Assembly (NCBI GenBank): GCA_900552015.1
Contig: URXY01000039.1
Span: 1-18,162, forward strand
DNA from: an uncultured Eubacteriales bacterium
GTDB taxonomy: Bacteria; Bacillota; Clostridia; Oscillospirales; Oscillospiraceae
Direction of reading: 5' to 3'
DNA length: 18,162 nucleotides
The notes below the pieces were generated by a model. That model had not been told where the DNA came from. It ran no database searches and worked only from the letters and a program-made list of their open reading frames with translations. This document shows positions 15,804 to 18,162 of this stretch, piece after piece. The stretch's first letter is position 1. Each line of letters begins with the position of its first letter. The position numbers were made by a program, and so were the translations under genes.

Positions 15804-16382
15804 TTATCTGCCAAGATGCAGCACCGACAGCACCTTCGCCGTCAGGTAGATGACATCCTTGCTCTTTTTCATGGCGACCTTCTTGCCGATGGCCTTGCCG
15901 CCGATCGTCAGTCCGGAGATGAGCGCCGTGACTACGGTGGACACGACGATGCTGCGCCAGCCGAAGCTGTTCTGCAGCAGCACGACGATGACCGTCGCGG
16001 TCGAGCCGCTGACGATGCCGCAGATGTCGCCGACCACGTCGTTGCAGAACGAGGCGACCTTCTCCGCGTTGCGGATGAGGTTCAGCGCCTCCTTCGCGCC
16101 CTTGACGCAGTGTGCCGCCATCGAGTTGAACGGCTTGGGGTTCGCCGCTGTCACAGCGACGCCGATGATATCGAACACGATACCGAGCGCGATGAACAGC
16201 AGCAGGATCAATGTCGCGGTCACATAGCCTGCGTCTTCGAGCACTGCACCGGAGCACAGGCTCATTGCGGCGGAGAGGGCCACGGCGATCAAAAACACGC
16301 GGATGACCCAGCGCGCATGGCTCTGCGTCTTCTCCGCCTTCTTGGGCTTTCGGTCTTCTTCGTTTTCCACGTTTTTCTCCAT
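15804..16382 (-). CDS. oapA: OLE-associated membrane protein OapA
   Basis: A 192-residue protein with four predicted membrane helices (about 27-47, 54-80, 123-138, 143-162), a charged Lys/Glu-rich N-terminus and a conserved-looking core DIIGVAVTAANPKPFNS (71-87) through NAEKVASFCNDVVGDICGIVSG (105-126). Size, topology and placement between a large noncoding RNA and dxs match OapA, the partner that holds OLE RNA at the membrane in Bacillus halodurans and is linked there to magnesium and stress tolerance. Databases often label such proteins 'CorB-like Mg/Co transporter'. ATG 16382 lacks a strong Shine-Dalgarno (only AAGATGG), and a small hairpin lies just upstream. The identity is inferred from context and recalled family features. 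Confidence 0.87.
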   Translation of the reverse strand: MEKNVENEEDRKPKKAEKTQSHARWVIRVFLIAVALSAAMSLCSGAVLEDAGYVTATLILLLFIALGIVFDIIGVAVTAANPKPFNSMAAHCVKGAKEALNLIRNAEKVASFCNDVVGDICGIVSGSTATVIVVLLQNSFGWRSIVVSTVVTALISGLTIGGKAIGKKVAMKKSKDVIYLTAKVLSVLHLGR

Positions 16383-16386
16383 CAGC

Positions 16387-16404
16387 TACCATCTTAAAAT
16401 GGTA
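16387..16404 (-). other. Inverted repeat between ole RNA and oapA
   Basis: TACCAT (16387-16392) and ATGGTA (16399-16404) form a perfect 6-bp stem around a six-base loop, five bases before the oapA start codon. It carries the only AAGATGG-like Shine-Dalgarno candidate. It could mark RNA processing between ole and oapA or modulate oapA translation. It has no T-run and is not a terminator. Confidence 0.5.
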
Positions 16405-16410
16405 AGATAT

Positions 16411-17062
16411 GCTAAAGCAGCGGCGGCCGCAAAAGGTAATCCTGCGGCATAGGTCGGGTTGGCTTTCCCCGCAGCGCACCTCCCGTTACCGATAGAGGCG
16501 GTTCCCCTTTGAGCGCCGCACCCCGTTGTTACCATACGAGGTACCCGATTGCCACTTAGTCCGCACTGTAACCCTTTCGCTGCCCTTGCGACAGCCTAGG
16601 TGATTTCCACCCCGGAGTCACACCGTTTCTTATCCTCTTTTGCAGGAAAAATTTCAAGGAGCGATCGCACCTCGCTCTTGGCCGGAGTCTGTGCGTTGTT
16701 CTCCTATCCGAATTCCCCACGCAAGGCAGGCTACACTGCACACAGCGTTCGCGGCACGAAGGCCGGGTAGCACCGCAATGCAGGTTCATATCCCGTCCCG
16801 TACCGAAGTCGATACCCAAAAGTGGGAGTCCGCTTCGGCACAGCAACAGGTCTCCGCAGAAACAGGGTCGGTTCCCCTATGCCATTAGGGGTCGCCCGGA
16901 GTCCGCAGGCGCAGCTTTCGCTTTTGCCTCCCTTCAGCACCCACCCCAAACTGGGCGTAAGAAGCAGGCACCAAAGGCTTCACAGTTGTGCCCTTTAAAG
17001 GATTTTTAGGCCCTTCTTAGGAAACGGCAGCTCCGACTAGGATACTGCGCCGCTGCTTAGCG
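16411..17062 (-). ncRNA. ole: OLE RNA (ornate large extremophilic RNA)
   Basis: A roughly 650-nt region without a credible gene, transcribed from its own promoter and lying directly upstream of oapA and dxs, the hallmark setting of OLE RNA (typically about 600 nt). The ends form a closing helix: GCTAAGCAGCGGCG at 17061-17048 pairs with CGCCGCTGCTTTAGC at 16425-16411, with one bulged base. Internal hairpins are easy to see, for example CCCCTA/TAGGGG (16891-16886 with 16879-16874) and CCGAAG/CTTCGG (16838-16833 with 16808-16803) with an inner CCCA/TGGG pair. OLE forms a membrane ribonucleoprotein with OapA and other proteins. RNase P, tmRNA and 6S features were looked for and not found. The call rests on context, size and structure; exact ends are inferred. 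Confidence 0.87.
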
Positions 17063-17068
17063 TGGTCT

Positions 17069-17097
17069 ATTATACACCAGCCAAAATGAATATGCAA
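17069..17097 (-). promoter_or_regulatory. Sigma-A promoter of the ole-oapA-dxs operon
   Basis: On the minus strand TTGCAT (17097-17092), exactly 17 bases, then TATAAT (17074-17069). The expected transcript start at about 17063 coincides with the beginning of the ole closing helix, which supports both calls. Confidence 0.88.
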
Positions 17098-17183
17098 GGT
17101 ATTCAGAATAATATTCACCTCAGGAATTTGTAAATTTTTTATTTCCTGTGTGATTTGTCCGCGTACAGCGCACAAATGCGTGT

Positions 17184-17215
17184 AAAAAAGAGGCCTGACT
17201 TTCGTCAGGCCTCTT
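17184..17215 (-). terminator. Intrinsic terminator of tsf
   Basis: On the minus strand AAGAGGCCTGAC (17215-17204) and GTCAGGCCTCTT (17199-17188) form a perfect 12-bp stem closed by a GAAA tetraloop and followed by Ts to 17184. It separates tsf from the ole promoter, so ole is an independent transcript. The stretch 17098-17183 is AT-rich spacer. Confidence 0.95.
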
Positions 17216-17240
17216 CAATAGCTTTTGCAAAACAGGCAGC

Positions 17241-18158
17241 TTACTTGTTGCCGTTGACCATGGAAGCGATCTCAGCCGCAAAGTTCTCCTGCTTCTTCTC
17301 GATGCCCTCGCCCTTCTCGAAGCGAACGGCGGTGTTGAAGCTGACCTTGCCGCCCAGCGCCTTCGCAGCGTTGTTCATATACTGCTCGACCGTGACGTCG
17401 CCGTCCTTGACGAAGGCCTGCTGCAGCAGGCAATTCTCGGCATAGAACTTGTTGAGCTTGCCCATGACGATCTTTTCCTTGACTTGGTCGGGCTTGCCCG
17501 CCATCTTCGGGTCGTTGGCCATCTGGCCGAGCATGACTTCCTTCTCCTCGTCCAGAACGTCCTGCGTGACCTGGCTCTTATCCCAGAAACGGGGGTTGAG
17601 CGCGGCGATCTGCATGGCGATGTCCTTGCCGATCTCGGTGGCGTCGCAGCCCTCGACGGTCAGGTTGACGATGACGCCGATCTTGCCCTTCATGTGGACA
17701 TAGGGAACGGAGAAGCCGTCAGCGATGCGGGCGAAGCGGCGGACGTTCATGTTCTCGCGGATGGCGAGGAACAGCTCGTCCTTGGCATCCTTAACAGTGC
17801 CCTTGCCGGTGACCCAGGTGCAGTTCATCAGCGCGTCGACGTCGGCAGGGTTCTCTTTGGCGACGACCTCGGCCACGCCCTTGACGAAGTTGTTGAACGG
17901 CTCGCCGTTGGCGACGAAGTCGGTCTCGCAGTTGACCTCGACCACAACGCCGACACCGTCGATGACGGCGGCGTAAGCCATGCCCTCAGCAGCCACGCGG
18001 CTGGCCTTCTTCGCCTGGGAGGCGAGACCCTTCTCGCGCAGATACATGACAGCCTTTTCCATATCGCCCTCGCACTCGATGAGGGCCTTCTTGCAGTCCA
18101 TCAGGCCGCAGCCGGTGGCCTGACGGAGCTCGTTAACAACAGCAGCAGTGATAGCCAT
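17241..18158 (-). CDS. tsf: Translation elongation factor Ts
   Basis: A complete 305-residue EF-Ts, the nucleotide exchange factor that regenerates EF-Tu-GTP. The N-terminal UBA-like domain (about 1-55) has LRQATGCGLMDCKKAL; the EF-Tu contact motif is CETDFVANGEPFNNFV (about 77-92), followed by the dimerisation-type core and a C-terminal KVSFNTAVRFEKGEGIEKKQENFAAEIASMV. ATG 18158 lies four bases from the window edge, so its ribosome site and the expected upstream rpsB are not visible. Confidence 0.98.
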   Translation of the reverse strand: MAITAAVVNELRQATGCGLMDCKKALIECEGDMEKAVMYLREKGLASQAKKASRVAAEGMAYAAVIDGVGVVVEVNCETDFVANGEPFNNFVKGVAEVVAKENPADVDALMNCTWVTGKGTVKDAKDELFLAIRENMNVRRFARIADGFSVPYVHMKGKIGVIVNLTVEGCDATEIGKDIAMQIAALNPRFWDKSQVTQDVLDEEKEVMLGQMANDPKMAGKPDQVKEKIVMGKLNKFYAENCLLQQAFVKDGDVTVEQYMNNAAKALGGKVSFNTAVRFEKGEGIEKKQENFAAEIASMVNGNK

Positions 18159-18162
18159 AGTG

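Noticed and set aside
13930..15849. Long plus-strand open frame (639 codons) opposite dxs
   Set aside because: It is antisense to dxs, whose conserved motifs are unmistakable; long opposite frames are common in GC-rich genes. Its sequence is rich in Arg/His/Ala with no family motif.
15790..16479. Upstream in-frame extension of dxs across oapA
   Set aside because: The extension translates to an Arg/His-rich sequence without similarity to Dxs, while oapA in another frame has sensible membrane helices and a TTG with ribosome site fits the Dxs N-terminus.
16556..16949. Short open frames in the noncoding region upstream of oapA
   Set aside because: They lack ribosome binding sites and protein-like composition and lie within a region of clear RNA hairpins.
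16411..17062. RNase P RNA, tmRNA or 6S RNA as identity of the large RNA
   Set aside because: No GAGGAAAGTCC or ACAGA-type RNase P core, no tRNA-like GTTCGAATCC end for tmRNA, and it is much too long for 6S; gene context points to OLE.

Overview
The window looks like a chromosomal segment of an endospore-forming, fairly GC-rich Clostridia species, most likely of the Oscillospiraceae type. The reasons are the sporulation genes (a SpoIIM-like protein and a SpoIID/LytB-family protein), a tyrS controlled by a T-box, an ArgR repressor, strong AGGAGG-type ribosome binding sites with several GTG/TTG starts, and Gram-positive gene neighbourhoods. The genus assignment is inference. All genes except dapA read on the minus strand.

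Layout, left to right. 1-434: the N-terminal part of a XerD-like tyrosine recombinase, cut by the window edge and apparently disrupted near position 42. 463-1089: a spoIIM-like gene with its own sigma-A-type promoter. 1475-1897: a TIGR04086-type membrane protein whose ribosome binding site lies in a hairpin. 1973-6243: the conserved series spoIID-like, queA, tgt, yajC (transcribed right to left), with promoters in front of spoIID and yajC. 6418-7305: dapA, the only plus-strand gene. 7478-9068: tyrS with a complete T-box leader (tyrosine UAC specifier) and promoter. 9065-16382: a tight operon read oapA, dxs, tlyA, nadK, argR, recN, then an M28-like membrane protein that has lost most catalytic residues. 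16411-17062: a large noncoding RNA gene identified as ole (OLE RNA), directly upstream of oapA, with its own strong promoter. 17184-18158: tsf with a near-perfect intrinsic terminator.

The most interesting part is the ole-oapA pair. A roughly 650-nt gap without a credible gene is closed by a long helix joining its two ends, is preceded by a TTGCAT-17-TATAAT promoter, and is followed by a four-helix membrane protein matching the OLE-associated protein. The downstream genes (dxs, tlyA, nadK, argR, recN) are those known to accompany ole in Firmicutes. Here the usual upstream partners (nusB, xseA/xseB, ispA) are absent and tsf, with its own terminator, sits upstream, so ole appears to start its own transcript.

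Functional themes: tRNA modification (queA, tgt: queuosine), protein export (yajC), sporulation (spoIIM, spoIID), lysine/peptidoglycan precursors (dapA), isoprenoid precursors (dxs), NADP supply (nadK), rRNA methylation (tlyA), arginine control (argR), DNA repair (recN) and translation (tyrS, tsf). No CRISPR array, insertion sequence, tRNA or rRNA gene was recognised.
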